A stretch of 64,000 bases of DNA, from contig OY718803.1 of assembly GCA_963070105.1 (NCBI GenBank), positions 11,629,347 through 11,693,346 on the forward strand, read 5' to 3'. Each line of letters begins with the position of its first letter. Positions within the stretch are counted from its first letter, which is position 1. Of this stretch, positions 51,205-64,000 are shown one piece after another. Below the pieces are notes generated by a model that ran no database searches, had not been told where the DNA came from, and saw nothing but the letters and a program-made list of their open reading frames with translations. The position numbers and the translations under genes were made by a program. This DNA is from Litomosoides sigmodontis. Lineage: Eukaryota; Nematoda; Chromadorea; Rhabditida; Onchocercidae.

Positions 51205-54200
51205 ATGGACTCTTTTGCAGATCTAATGGATGGGTGTGTAACTCGACGTAGCAATTTGGAGAGTATTCTGGAAGATGCTTCTGCTTTAGAGGCTTTCAAG
51301 GAGTGGTTTAAAGACGGTACGAGGCCAACTGATTCCATCGATTTATACTTTGCTATCAAAGCTTTCAAGTATACTAATGTTTTTAATATACGCGTAATTT
51401 GTTGGATTTTAATAAACTGAGTTATGGATGATTAAATTGAAATTTGGAAGTTTCAGTCTGTGAACATTTGAAAATACCAGTATGACAGGGAATTTCTTAT
51501 GTAAATTTTTCAAAAATTTCTGTTCCTTTCATCGCTGTTGTCGTTAGTGACGATACAACTACATGCGGAATACAATTGTAACTGTTGTTGGAGGAAATGC
51601 GGTCAGTCACACACCACACTGCTTCATTGGCTGAACTGCAGATGGTTTTCATTTTCTCGCTTTCGCTATTTCACAGACGTGGAAATTTCAAAATTTCAGC
51701 CTAATTATCCATTCACTAGCAAAAACACTGGTGCGAACCAACGGATGGTTATTGTCAGGATCCTAGAAAAGATGGCATTTTCATAAATAATTTCCGTCTT
51801 GAAGATATTGGAGAGAAATATCTCGCTAGCACTGACAAAGTTTTAGTATTTGAATTTCAGCTTTAAAGGATGGTTCACAATTTTGTTTCCTTGTTTTTTG
51901 CTTCGCTTATTTTTGAGCAATCAAACACATTTGCATAAATCATTCAAAGCAGGGAGCAATATTACAAGTGTAAACCATTTCTTCATTCTTTTTTAGGAAG
52001 GTGGCACTCGGAAATTTTCGTTCGTTTTTTATTTACAGGAGTTTGATTGAACATGATGATTCCAAATGCGCCGAAATAGCCTGCAAAATACATCGCAAAT
52101 ATATAAGGTTCCTTTCAATAATTTTCCCGCAATATTTCAGTTAAAATTCACATGTGACGATTTTCTCTTCTGCATGACTTCTTCTTGCTCATCCGCACTT
52201 GCCAGGAATGCGCTAATATTTCACATATGCACGTTATTGCAATGTTATTGTTTTATTGCAGTATGCGCAGTGGCACTTGTACATTCCTTCCCGATACTAT
52301 CAGAAGAGAGATGTCGGAGCGCATTCATTCCTTATCCGCAAACAGGCAACCGCACGGCAATCTATTTGAGCCGTGTCAAGAAGAATTACTGACTTATTTG
52401 CGCAAACAACACGCACTCTTCGTTAATTCCGATCGTTTTTATAATGTAAGTATTATTTTGAGTCTTCGAAAACTGATTAAAGTGAAATATTACAGTATTA
52501 GGAGTTATACCTGTGTCTATCGTCTTATCAGTGTCGAAAATGACTAACTGTTAAGTATGAATTGTGATGCTTTCAATAAAAAAACCTAGAAGTGAACGTT
52601 ATCGGGCATTTCATCCGACTTATCCAGAAATGCGGATGACAGGAATTTCATCATAGTCTTGCAACTGGGCTCCTCTTCCTCTGCAATATTGAAACTTGTA
52701 ACCTATAGGGGAACAATTAATTAATTAGAAGTCAGAAACTAAGTATACAACATTTGATGAACACTGAGTTCGAATTATGAGTAAAATACCATGGTAAAAA
52801 AGATTTCTCCTTACGACATCACAAAAATTAATTGAATTTCATGAAGTGGAATCTTCATTATTCCTTTGTGATAATTAAGCATGCAGAAACATTTATCTTT
52901 GCAAGAATGCGTTTGTTCAGTTGAACCTCTCAATCTCTCTATGTAAACATCTGTTGTGAACGTTTGGTTTTGATTATTTGTGTAGTTTGTAAATCCACAA
53001 CGAATACTTGATAATATTTAAATGTTTATTGGGAATGAATTAGTTTAAGTAACAGAACAGGAAGCAAAGGATTGAGAAAATAATTGAGGAGTGAGAATTG
53101 GTAACAGTACAAGATGATCGCTGTGAGAAGAAGAGGGAGCAATCGGTTGCTTGTCGATGAGGTTAAGAATGTGCAGCGTTGCTGTCACAAACACGCAGCT
53201 TAGCTTTCATGCTTTTCTGGTTAGAATTGCACGTGGGATTAATTTTGTTGTTAGTGCCAGAATGGAATACTAGTTTTGGATTTGTTATTCCTAGCTGGTG
53301 AATCAAAATGCAGAACCTACTGAGTCAATGGCAGCTTCCGCACCAGACGAAAATGGCCCGGCAGCTTGTTCAACTGGATGTAATGTATGCGCTTCAACGA
53401 GTGATGACATCTCGATTCGATTTGGTGGTCGAAATTCACTCTGGAAAAAGTAAACAAAATCATTACTTATCATATTATTAAGCTTACATAGTAACAACAT
53501 GTTTTTATACTTTCAAATGTGTATCGAAATTTGGATTTGTTTTGTGATATTCCATAAAGTGTACTTTGATGGTTAGTTTTAATTTGGTAGAATATGATTA
53601 TATGTAGTCCGACTGTACAGAAATGTATCCTTGCGATATTCAAAGAATTGTGCAAATCGACTTTTATCAAATGAGGTTATTAAGATGGAAGCCACCGAAG
53701 CGTAATATCGTTGTACAAAACGTAATTAAACGTGATTCGGCATCATGTAGTGCTACTTCAAGTGAAGACAGTGGAAATAAACGAAGTGGTTCGAAACGTC
53801 ATTCGGATAGGCCACCGCTACAAAGAGTTCGTGGAGTAAGCAATTATTATTTGTAATTCAGCAATAAAGTTTTCGAAATCTATGGGCTCACTAGCCCATT
53901 CGTTCTGATTCATTCATTTCATTTACTAATTTACATTTTTTCTTGTATTATACTAACCAAAGATTCAATGTGTTTGGGTGGAGTTTTGAACCGTTTCGTA
54001 TTTTACCCTTCTTTGTTTGATGAAATAGTGACTAATATGTCCACATGCCAAAAAGATGGTAGACGTGCACCTCAGAGTGAAGTTTCAAAAGGTGATTTCC
54101 ATGAAAAAGACAATTGGATATGATGAGAACTTCCTCCCTTTCTGAAAAACAACTCTTAAACTAGTGTCACAAGAAATACTTTTTAACCACATTTCATCGA

Positions 54201-56312
54201 CGGCAGTTTCCTCAATTCCTGAAATCCACGTAACTTTTCCCTTTTACACCGATGATTTTTTTAATGAAATTGTTATGGAACGCAACCAGTGGTGGTAAGG
54301 AGAAATTTGTTTATTTTTAGCATCATCATCATCATCATCAACAACAACAACAACAACAACAACAAGTATTACTTACTTGTCCACAGGACAGCAGCGATTT
54401 TAAACATCAACGTCCAGAAGAAAGAGAACGGTTTTCGGAAATTTTACGTTGTAAACTAGATAAAATCGCTTACCGCTTAGAGCAGTATAAACATGAAACC
54501 GGAATTGAAGTATTCGCTAGGTTTGTTCAACTTCTTTTTATCTTAATTTTAGAAAAACGGTTTATGGAATCGGCTACAATCTTTACATAACCGAGAGTCG
54601 TAGATAATGGAATCACAACCCCAGCTCGTATATGTATAATGTATGCAGCAATTTCGAGTTTCTTGTCAAGTGATCCCTCGGTTTCAGGGATTTAGAGCAG
54701 CAGCTGGCACTAACGACGGAGGTAAATGATGAAGTTGATTCGGTGATAAGCAATGATTCATTGGATAAGTATGAACAGAGGATGAATGCCGAGTGTGACG
54801 TCAATCCGAAGGAGGAAAAACGTAGATCGAGTGACTTTTTCTTTTTTAATAATTGGCTCAAAATCTGTGGGGAGATCTTCTGTGTCTTTCTGGATCGGGA
54901 ACAACGGCACATTGAGAGCTCCAAATGTGCGCAACAGTGAACAAGCATCTCGTGAAAAACTGGGAAGAGGAAGATAATCCAACCCTTCTCATCTTTCAGT
55001 GTCTACGTCACCCGCACGCTTCACCAGTACTCTTCACGTAGGTAATACGCCGAGTCCATACGGACAACATGGCTTTGCTCCACCTCCCGGTGCTACTACC
55101 TTGAAGAATTATCGTGGTTGTGCCACAAGTCGTGGAATACATGGTTTGCGCAGCACAATGCTATTCTCGAGGTAAGTGAACTCTTCGTCGGTAGCAAGAA
55201 CTTCCTGCCGTATGTTCCAATGTTTACGGCGAAAAACTTTTTCCCATCGTTAAATTAAATTAAATTAATGTTGTATATTCTAGCAATGATTACAATGGAC
55301 ACCGCTATTCAGATAGTTCCGGTTTCTGTAGTTCCGAGTCGGCTAATACCGTCAACCGAGCAGCGCTTTTTGAGAAAGCACGTCATATGGCAATGTCCAC
55401 ACAGGCTACTTCCTTCCCTCAATGTTAACCTGAGTTATATTTGTCGGGCCATAAGTTGAAATATACTTGTTGTAATTATTATTAGCCATCTTTCAAGGAT
55501 GAAGATTAGTTGAATAATTTGAACTCTTGAATTTCAACCAATTACTGAAAATTTTTAATAATTGAAAAATTTGCTACTTTTATCTTTCAGCATGTAGCGA
55601 AGCGTCAACTAGCAGCTTCTACTACTGCTCATTTCCACTCGAACAAGGGGAAAAGCGGCCATCGTTTGAGTAAGTTCGTCTGTTTGCCAATCAGGCGTAT
55701 TTTGATAGCACATCAAAGCTGAACGGACACCTCATCCTAACGATAACTTTAGCAGCAATTTTTATCCGAGGAAGCAGCAGCTAGCAATTTCCTACAAAGA
55801 AGAAAATGCAGAAGCTCCATTTGTGGCCAAGCTAGAAATGCATGATATTACGTTTCGTGAGTTCCGTCGGTGCTTCGGTATTTCATCAAAGACAACCAGA
55901 AGGTAATGCCCTACAAAATAAGCAGTGTACACGGAGGGAAATGACATCCAATGAAGGCAGTTGAAATGAAAATGAGAAATCATAGGTAGAGTAGTGGACG
56001 GAGTGCTGAAAACAGAAGACAGTGCCCAAATCTACAGTCATGAACGCAATCTGAATTCATCTATATAGATTATGAGATTAGAAGAAACGATTTGGAGTAA
56101 AAGTAAATTAAAAATTCTCCACAGCCAGTTTTTATTACTAATTTTTCATAAAAAAAAAGAGAACTTCGTATTGCAGGTTTTTTTTCAAAAGCGATTGTGA
56201 AGATTGTTCAGCGCCCTATCAGTGGACCATAATTGATGATGACTGTGCAGTGTTACCAATATTTGAAGGTCGAATAACCGCGGAATGCCGAAGTTGTTCA
56301 GAGTCAGAGTGA
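51205..56312 (+). CDS. pry-1: Axin (PRY-1-like) Wnt pathway scaffold, RGS + DIX
   Basis: Scaffold of the cytoplasmic beta-catenin destruction complex. Exons: 51205-51368, 52039-52107, 52262-52445, 53295-53449, 53685-53835, 54321-54520, 54688-54821, 55000-55171, 55284-55423, 55591-55669, 55756-55902, 56177-56312; 576 aa, all phases consistent. Residues about 15-140 form the RGS (APC-binding) domain: ILEDASALEAFKEWF, DLYFAIKAF, then FLPDTIRREM and LFEPCQEELL...FVNSDRFY. At 279-298 RFSEILRCKLDKIAYRLEQY matches the axin GSK3-binding helix; at about 330-345 DSLDKYEQRMNAE fits the beta-catenin-binding helix. The DIX domain is C-terminal (about 483-576: EMHDITFREFRRCFG, DDDCAVLPIFEGRI). The N-terminal tankyrase-binding segment of vertebrate axin is absent. 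Uncertain choices: the exon 5 acceptor (53684 or nine bases earlier) and the exon 7 donor (54821 or 54830). Confidence 0.92.
54321..54365 (+). repeat. Coding (CAT)6(CAA)9 tract, H6Q9, in axin
   Basis: Six CAT and nine CAA codons begin exactly at the acceptor of exon 6, giving His6-Gln9 just before the GSK3-binding helix. Pure codon runs without synonymous interruption indicate a coding microsatellite likely to vary in length. Vertebrate axin1 also has a His-rich stretch, but in a different place. Confidence 0.9.
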
Positions 56313-58978
56313 ATATTGATTGGCGTTGTACCGAATGAGCTTAATTTCTCTCATCCAACAATTCCACCATTACGGGAAATCCTTCAGTCGTAAAACTTAC
56401 TCTGTTTTTGTAATTCAAACTGTACTAATGAAGTAAAATCTTTCAACAATCCTCCTTTTCTGTTTGGAATTTTTCGAATAGCCGAGACCTATCCGGAACT
56501 TAAAACGAGTGGTTCCTTCCTTGACCATTGCACATACCGCTGTACATTGACTGGCACAGTTGACGTTTTTTTGTTCCTGCGAAAGACGATCCGTGTCCTG
56601 ATATCTACTGATAAGTAAATCACACCATTAAAAGAAGCAGTTCTACAACAGTGCGCAGTAATATCTGCCCCCACATGCAATGGAGATACTGTGATTCTGA
56701 GAGTGATTGATTGATAAAGCCGCGAAAATCGACGCAGTCCCCTCAGCAGTAGTAACTCATCTTGTTGCACACTCAGTTGCGTATCACCTTCGGCCGTAGT
56801 AAAGGAGGGCAAATTACCGCTGTACGAAAAGGAACAGATCAGTAGCCTAAATCCTTCCTATTCTCATTTCATAAATGAGTGAGTTTGTAACCTGAACGAA
56901 GAAAGGTAGGATCCAGCAAGAGGGAGAAAGAAGTGCGTGCAGTATCTGTAGTACGTTTAACATACATTTGTGGAATGAACACCACCGTAGTATGACTGAC
57001 CGATCCTGCACGCCACTCTGCACCTTAATTTCCACCAGCACATTTCGCACCCGAAACTCTCACTCAGTAAAAGCAACGTGCACTTGTTGGTTTATGCTCG
57101 ATTAGCGAAAAAGCACTGTTAGCAGCAACAAGTGTGCATTCTCCTTACCTTTGCTTTCTTTGCTGTGTGAGGGAAGGGGAGGGTGATTGGAGAGAAGCTA
57201 CGAGAGGAATGTGCGTGGAAGTACGTTGGGTGCGCTGGGGAATACAGCTTACTGTGGGCTTACTGTGTACATGCAAGTTTGACGGTCAAGGAAAGAGATG
57301 TCACGTGTGCTCTAAGTTGACCCCTCGTCAACTGAAAGGGGCTGTTCCGCGACAGACTGCCACGCCTCCTCATCGTAACAAGTGGACACAACCGTAACGG
57401 CTTATCAGCCGAGCCGTAACACTGCCGTTTAAGAGAGGGAAAGAAGTGAAGGTGAACACTGGTAGCAGACTATTTCCGCAGTCTCGTGTTGCCTGTACTG
57501 GGGAAGTATTTCCCAACTATTTGCACCTTCATTCCCATGTATCAGGTCAAGCTCGAGCTAGGAAGTGCAGGTGGAGGAAGGAAGGTAGCTGTGATGGTTA
57601 TCGCATTCAGTAACAAGAGGAAGGTGTAATGAGTGTGAGTTAGGAGTGGTGGAGGGTTGAGAATTTCCATTGAACGATAGAAATCCATTTCAGAGCATTT
57701 CGAGATGAGGCTGTTAATACAGTCGATCTCTGAAAGACGGTTTTCATTTTAAAAATACCTTTCGATTTTAAATTGATTTAGCAGTGATTTCCAATGAACA
57801 AACAGTTCGCGCTAGCGAGAATCCGTCTCAGCGAAACTGATAAGTGAAAGTAGTGTAGCGGGAGCTGGACAATCGTTGCAAAGCCTGTGGGTTATTTATT
57901 CGAATTTAATAAACTGCGGATTTAAACTAAGTAAACCACGGATTTAAACCTTCTAATTCTGTTAGTTTCGCAGTACTTGATAACGATTTTCTGCAACTTG
58001 TGAATGATTAGTTTCAGCCTCTGTATGATTGTTTCAGTTAATTTTGAGGGCAAGTTTCTCTTCAGTTTTGCATTGTAATTAGCTTTGGCTTATTTCTCAT
58101 TCGATTTTTGACTAGCTTTGGAGAAGAAATTGGAGTTTTCGTGCAGGTGTAGGAGCACTCGTAGATTTGTCCTGGGATTTAGTCCGTTGTTTCCGTAGAA
58201 TTTTATTGATTTACTTCCACTAATTTCAAGTTTGGAGTGAAAGCATGCGGAAAGTGTGTTTTCTCATCTAGATCTTCCTCTTTACACTGAATCAACAAAT
58301 GGCTCAAATGAACTAACTGAAATAAATAAGGGAAGGCAGACAGAAGACTCAACTGTGATGGCTCTTCCATCATCCCCTCCTTTTCCTCATTTCCTATAAA
58401 GGGAGGAAAGAAAAAAAAACTCATTTGAAGCACTAAAATTTCTCTCTCCTTGTCTCCTCGGAATGGATGTTTCTCGGTACGGTAATGATTTGACAAAACA
58501 CGTCTTCCACAAATACATCGATACAGGTCAGACGTGGAGTAACATTGGAGTCGATTCGCCCCTCATGCTGCGCTTGTTTTTCATTCGCTCTCATGAAATT
58601 TCAGAACAGTGAATCAATCAAAGTTAGCCGAGTAGGATTAAGCAGACATAGGCTGGATTTCTTTCGCTGTTGCATCCGAGAAGAATTTAACTTCCACGAT
58701 GATTTCTCGTATAATTTTAGAAAGTTATATAAACAGGAGAGCTTTATTTATGAGGAAAGGATTATCCAGAAATATGACTTAGAAATCCAGTCCCTCTTCA
58801 CGCTTTCAACTCTTTATACATCGCTCATCATTCGTCACAGGCAGACAGATCAAAATCAAGTCATAGTTTGCTAAAATTTATGTTATTTTAAACTGTACTT
58901 CCTAATTTAAAGAATCCCAAAAATTCCCGGAAAGTTTTTCTTGTTTTTCAGCACTTGAATATTATTTCTGGACCAGTT
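56313..58978. other. 2.7-kb spacer downstream of axin
   Basis: It holds the axin 3' UTR and the upstream region of the next gene. No coding exons with matching splice phase were found. The open frame at about 58600-58870 has no family resemblance and no fitting donor. Confidence 0.5.
58935..58951 (+). promoter_or_regulatory. Strong splice acceptor just upstream of an ATG (possible trans-splice site)
   Basis: A long T-rich tract, TTTTTCTTGTTTTTCAG, ends 27 bases before the ATG at 58979. In nematodes this arrangement often marks spliced-leader addition. It could also be an ordinary cis acceptor following an upstream exon that I did not recognise. Confidence 0.45.
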
Positions 58979-61900
58979 ATGAGTGCGACAAGCAGATTTC
59001 CTGTTCTCCCGAGCGGATTCGATAATTTGGTCAATCGCATCGATTTAGTCAGTGCTACACTCAGTGATAATTTGGACCAGTTGAGTAAGGTTAGCTTTGG
59101 TTCATCCACCGGCATTCGATCATTTCGAAATTTCTTTAATGATTAGATTTAAGACAAAATTGCATCAAGTGATTAGTGTTCTTATTAGTGCTGCTTCATT
59201 TTCTCTTTTTGATCGGCTTTCGATACAGAGATAGTGTGGAGCCCTTGGCAAGTTTTCGGTTCGGGATATTTCCAAACACTTGTGGTAATGTAATATATAG
59301 GTGAGCAGGAAGTCGTATGTGTGAAAACGGAAATCTTTGATTTCTGTTTTTTCCTTTTTTTGCATGGCTTTACGTTAATATTTGACACGTTGCGTTGAAC
59401 ATTGAAATGTTTTATATTGCATTTCCATCCATCGAAGTTACAGCATCATTATTTAGAGAATCAAAATTTGTATTCCAAGCATTTCCATGTTATTGTATTT
59501 TCAAAATCGTCACTTAAATGCATAATTTGAAATAGCAAGGGTGGTAATTTCCATATCTAGTTTTTGAATTGCCTTTTAAAAGAATAGTGCAATACCGAAG
59601 TCTTGGGTCTTACACTCTTTTCATTTAGGTCTGAGTTGTTCGTTTTGCTGGCCTATTAATAATAATTAATTCTTAGAAGCTCAGTCGCGAAATATCACAA
59701 TTACTATAATATGCCGACCATAACTGGTAGCTCTCTGTTTGAAATTTTAACAAACAAAACGAACCAGTTACTCTGACAATATAAATGTGCGTCTAAGGAT
59801 ACACAACCCAGGAATGACTAACACTGCATGTATTTAATGTTTACTTCATTCCGTTCACTGATTAACCATCAAAGGAATCAAAGTAATATGTTTCAGCGCT
59901 GCTGGTATTTATTGTTTAGGGATATTTTATATAAATCCTCAATTAATCCTCATAGTTAGTAATGAGGCATTATTTCGGAACTTGCAACTTAAACTAAATT
60001 ACATCGTTTTACAAGTAAAACATAAAATTTGTCTTTATTTTAATGAAGAAATTACAGATTCGTCAAACATTATTTACATATGATAGTGGAAATTCAGAAG
60101 ACTACACTTTCATTCTCCGGGAACATACAAGGTCATTTATCCAACAAATGGATGCAATTGTGGAAACGCTTAAAAGCTTGCGTAGCGACGTAGCAACTAG
60201 CTATTTCAGTGATGACTGTAGCAGGTTTGTAGTTTAGCTTATTTTATTAGAATTAAAATTTAACGTACTAAATTTTTTTTTCATTCGCAGTTTAATCCGT
60301 ACCAGATGGACATATGACCGAATATCAAATGCATGAAAAAGATATGAAATATGACGAATTGAAAAAAATGGACGTTCACTATGATTGGGACTTACTGTGA
60401 GAAAAAAAATAAATGAGCGACCATACATCATATGTTATTGAATTTTCTTAATTTTTCTCATTTATTCTCCTCCCACTTCATTATATTACTCATGTGTTCA
60501 CGAATAACCTACTTGTTTTGATATTATGAAATATGACGTTTTCTTAAGCTCAAAGTAATCTAAGTCTGTTACGATTACATATAGCAAAAAAAAGACGGTA
60601 TTGTGAAAACAGGACAGAAGCAGTTGTAAGTAGCTGCTGGGACGTTGCGGTACTGAATTCCGATAAAGAAAGATCTGGTAACAACGAGGTGTGCGAATCA
60701 AGGAATGGAAGTGATGAAGAAATGGGAATGAAGTGTAATTGGTTGCATAGTGGTATCACTAAGAGAATTGAAAAAGACATTGGAGATCCCGAAATTACGG
60801 AGAGCAATGTTGGACAAGGCAAAGATAAATCAGGTAATTCAGAGACGCCCAGCAACGATGAAATAGTGGAATTGGTAAGAAATCAAAATTTCCTACTTGT
60901 AACTTATTTGGCTTTGTTTCAACTCTTTTTGCAAGTTTCTTTGTTGCTATAAGAAAATTGTTGATGCAATAGGTTGTTACATATTTTGTGTATTTCTTGA
61001 AAATTTAGTGTTGTAAAACTCAATTGCTTTAACATTAATGGTTTAATGAATAGTTTTATCGAAATAAATGATAGCATTTATCAAAGATACTCATGACTTG
61101 TAAGGTCCGAACAAAGCTAGTATGTTAGTTATTTTTAACTAAACTAGCTATTTTTATGGAAAGGAAGTTAATCCCTTTTCAAAATTTTTCTAATCGTATG
61201 ACGACGAACTAATATATAGTCATTGTACAACGAGATATTCTTCGGAAGTTTGAAAGTAACTGATGAACACATAGCGGCAAGTGTGATTTTGCAGTCACTA
61301 CCCATGATAGATCAATAGACGCAAACTAAGGCCAGTAGTCGTTAACTGCTTTACATATGTTCATACTTATGCTTGACAAAACACTGTTATCAGTCCTCTT
61401 CCACAGGTACTTAGATTGTTATAATAGTTCCATCTAATATTTCACCCCAGCAGTGTGAAATTCAGTCTTCCAGTGTATGTTCTTCTTTCATCTTCTTCCT
61501 CTTCGTTTGTGTCAATAACATCCTCCGGCTTTTGGAATTTCGAATTGTTCACGTTTCATCAACTTGACTAATAAGTCATGCTATCAGATTTGGTGACTAA
61601 AATCATCTGACAAAAGTAATATTTGTATTGCATTTCAACCAGTCTTCGTGTTAGCGCAGTGCTAGTACATACTCGTTTTTCTTAGGTTCCTTCAAATTAT
61701 TAAATCTTAAACAGAAGTATGCTGAAGAGTTAGCATGAATTAAAGAGCGTAGCCTTTATAATTACTGACTAAGCTGTACTGAATGCTGTATTGAATTCAT
61801 AAATGAATCTGTGGATGAAAAGTTATCTCTTATCTAATAGCTATGTAGACATTGGTGTTTTCGCATACAGTGTGCAAAGTAGTTGAGTGTCTCACTGAAT

Positions 61901-63650
61901 CAATGAAAAGCAGGCTTGAAAGTTGCGAAATTGTTGTTGATTTCACTCAATAAATTATTTAGTTTACGGTAGCTTCGAATTTTGTTGTAATTTAGGATAC
62001 CATCTCATTTTGTTCAGCTCAGAAATATTGATCGAAAGTAGTTGGATTGCCTCTAAATATTTTCTACTGAATGATAATGTACAACTGTGATTGTAGGATG
62101 TTGATTCCACTGAAATTGTTGATCAGTGCGATTTATTCAAATCTGGTTCTGTTCGCGAAAACTCTGGACGAGAAACCTGTGATGAAGGTTAGTTCCCTTT
62201 TGTTTTAATTTGCAATGAAACTTGATTCTTTTTTTGGTTAATAGAAAAATTCTTTGAAAATTTATGCAACGCATGAAATGTCGAAAATTGCTGGTGAGGA
62301 AATTGTTGTTGCCGAATATCGACCTGGATTTTAATTATTCTTATTTTCAGATAGGAGAGAAGACCTAGTGGAAGAGCACGTTCATTTTACTGGAGCCGAA
62401 GATTTCACCGAAGAAGATTTGAAAGTAAGTTACAGTGTAAGTGAGTTAGATCTGAAAACTAGTTTAGAGGAGGCTGCTGTTACACAGTAAAGCTTCCTTG
62501 TCGATCATGGAAAGTTACATGGGAATGCGAACAGCTGTGGACTATATAATTATAGTTGCATTGGAATGCATAATTTGTTATTGAGAAATAAATTGAAGTT
62601 CGTAGAAATGTAAGCCGATTTGTTGTAGGTTTTAAAACGTTATAGTGTTTATCCGTCATATATCGAAGTGATACAATGTGATAAGGATCCAGAGTTGAGG
62701 ACAGTGATGGCTTCCCTACAGAAGGTATAGATTTTAATTGAAGCTGTACTAAACATTATGAGGCGGGTCTATTTTAGGAAAATGAAAAATATAAAAGGTC
62801 CTTTAGGATATGAATTTGGCAGTTTGTAGTTCCTAGGAAAGTATTGATTTTGTTGAAGAATCATACATTATGCATTTTAACTATCGTCGTATTAATCATC
62901 GTTGTATTAAAGACCGCTTATGTAGAAGCGGATGAAGTGGTTAATTCTGATGAATCAAACTCTGAGGTCGATTTCCTGTTGAGGACTGGTACCGTATTGC
63001 TCAGAAATGAAGGACAGGGGGCAAGAAACGAGAAATCATACGTGCATAACAGTTCCATAGAAAGCGTTGCACAAGAATGTAATTATACTGAGACGAATCA
63101 TAGTGAGGTAAGTTTGATCTCGTCTAGAAAAAATACTGAAAATCTGCTCACTGGTCATATATTGTCATATATCATTGCAAAATCCCGTTTGTTATTCCAC
63201 CATATCTTATGATCAGGCGATGGATTTTCTTTTAAATTAGAAATACAAATACTAGCTGCAAGAAAAATAAAGTAATAGAATAATGAATTTTCAATGGTAC
63301 AGGTGAACAATGTTGAATAATGTATCCTTTATTTTTTTTTTTTTGTATTTAATGCCTTTATTTTTAAGGACAACGTAGAAGAAGAACCGAAAAAGGGCAA
63401 AGAAATGGCACCTTACCCTGGATCAGAAGTTAAACATGGAAAACTTCATGATCGCAGTATAAGCACAGATGAACCGAAAGTAGGCGTGGCGGCAAATAAT
63501 AATAAGTAAGTGAACTTTCACCGTTTTTTGTAATTTTCCAATAAATTCATTAAAATTTATGGATTCTTGTGTTTCAGACTAACTTATAATTCAAATGCTG
63601 CTACTTCTGCTAAACATGAAACATTGAGTGATGATAACTTACCGAAAACG
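58979..63650 (+). CDS. Unrecognised acidic protein gene, 3' end off right edge
   Basis: Supported exons: 58979-59089, 60058-60224 (or donor at 60208), 60585-60874, 62097-62187, 62351-62424, 62629-62724, about 62859-63107, 63369-63505, 63578-63650. Exons from 60585 on join in phase. The first two exons also join (SDNLDQLSK then IRQTLFTYD) and look helical (FIQQMDAIVETLKSLRSD). Joining them to the third needs the 60208 donor; the stronger 60224 donor leads instead to a short exon at 60291 with an early stop. The rest is rich in Glu, Asp, Ser and Asn (GAEDFTEEDLK, DNVEEEPKKGKE). If the exon at 62859 uses the GTTGAAG acceptor, it adds a textbook membrane span, TLCILTIVVLIIVVLKTAYV. I do not recognise the family and propose no function. 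The final donor (GTTGGT) and an acceptor at 63989 suggest that it continues. Confidence 0.5.
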
Positions 63651-64000
63651 GTTGGTCATTATCTTTTTTTGATTCTTTAATAACATTAGGAACATCCAAT
63701 ATTAATCAGCAGATTTTTGTCTCTGTACTTCAAGAAGGAATAGGAGGATCAAATAAGGGATTAGAGGTTTTTACTGCTATTCAGTTTCATCTCCTAAAAA
63801 AGGTTAAAGTTATAAGGGCGTCTTGAATTTGACTCTCAATATTTTGTAAAGCGGCTATAAAGTTTACAATCGTAAAGGGTTTATATGGTTTCCAGACAGT
63901 ACGAGCTTTCTCGTCCGATTGAAATTCACAAAATAACCGATATATTCAGCTAATTTCTCAAGACGAACATCACAGCTTTAATATTACAGATTTCACGATC
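63651..64000 (+). other. Intron-like right edge
   Basis: AT-rich sequence following the last supported exon of the acidic gene. Possible acceptors occur at about 63711 and at 63989, where ATTACAG is followed by the last eleven bases of the window. No coding content can be assigned. Confidence 0.4.

Noticed and set aside
52760..52800. GAGTTCGAATTATG resembling a tRNA T-loop
   Set aside because: No matching A-box or acceptor stem at the right distance. The same applies to a similar motif near 49740.
54786..54977. Second open frame overlapping axin exon 7 and the following intron
   Set aside because: It looked like a frameshift between two axin segments, but a phase-1 donor at 54821 or 54830 joins exon 7 to 55000 in frame, so no frameshift is needed.
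58545..58874. 110-codon plus-strand frame upstream of the acidic gene
   Set aside because: No family resemblance, and a strong acceptor follows it at 58951 without a fitting donor inside it.

Overview
The window looks like nuclear DNA from a parasitic nematode, most likely a spirurid/filarial worm. It is AT-rich, its genes are split into many small exons (24 to about 290 bases) by mostly short introns with T-rich acceptors ending in TTTCAG, and its nearest recognisable relatives are nematode genes: a cpz-type cathepsin Z, a calpain with a glycine-rich head and no EF-hands, a PRY-1-like axin, and a p66/dcp-66 NuRD subunit. Species cannot be fixed from sequence alone. All exon models below were assembled by hand, by joining reading frames at splice sites with matching phase and checking that total lengths divide by three.

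Layout: 1-4521 (minus) dcp-66/GATAD2, running off the left edge. 4522-15191 intergenic, dotted with microsatellites. 15192-18534 (plus) cathepsin Z. 19053-20357 (minus) HINT histidine-triad hydrolase with a likely mitochondrial presequence. 20945-27367 (plus) USP5-type ubiquitin hydrolase, divergent from HINT across 587 bases. 28046-33296 (minus) SLC38A10-like amino acid transporter, convergent with USP5. 36514-37051 (minus) three phase-consistent exons of an unrecognised gene. 40908-46018 (plus) calpain. 51205-56312 (plus) axin with RGS, GSK3-binding helix, beta-catenin-binding helix and DIX. 58979-63650 (plus) an unrecognised acidic gene that runs off the right edge. Between these lie gene-poor spacers of 2.7 to 10.7 kb with simple repeats and a few palindromes or hairpins.

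The genes do not form a pathway. They cover chromatin repression (p66), lysosomal/secreted proteolysis (cathepsin Z), nucleotide hydrolysis (HINT), recycling of unanchored ubiquitin chains (USP5), amino acid transport, calcium-type proteolysis (calpain) and Wnt scaffolding (axin).

The most notable observations are at the gene-structure level: three separate introns whose best, conservation-supported 5' splice site is GC rather than GT, one of them next to a 24-base microexon that carries the catalytic cysteine of cathepsin Z; a USP5 with only one detectable UBA domain; an 80-base direct repeat in two introns of USP5; a perfect 16-bp hairpin between two convergent genes; and two multi-exon genes of no recognised family. 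I found no mobile element, CRISPR array, tRNA, rRNA or viral sequence that I could support.
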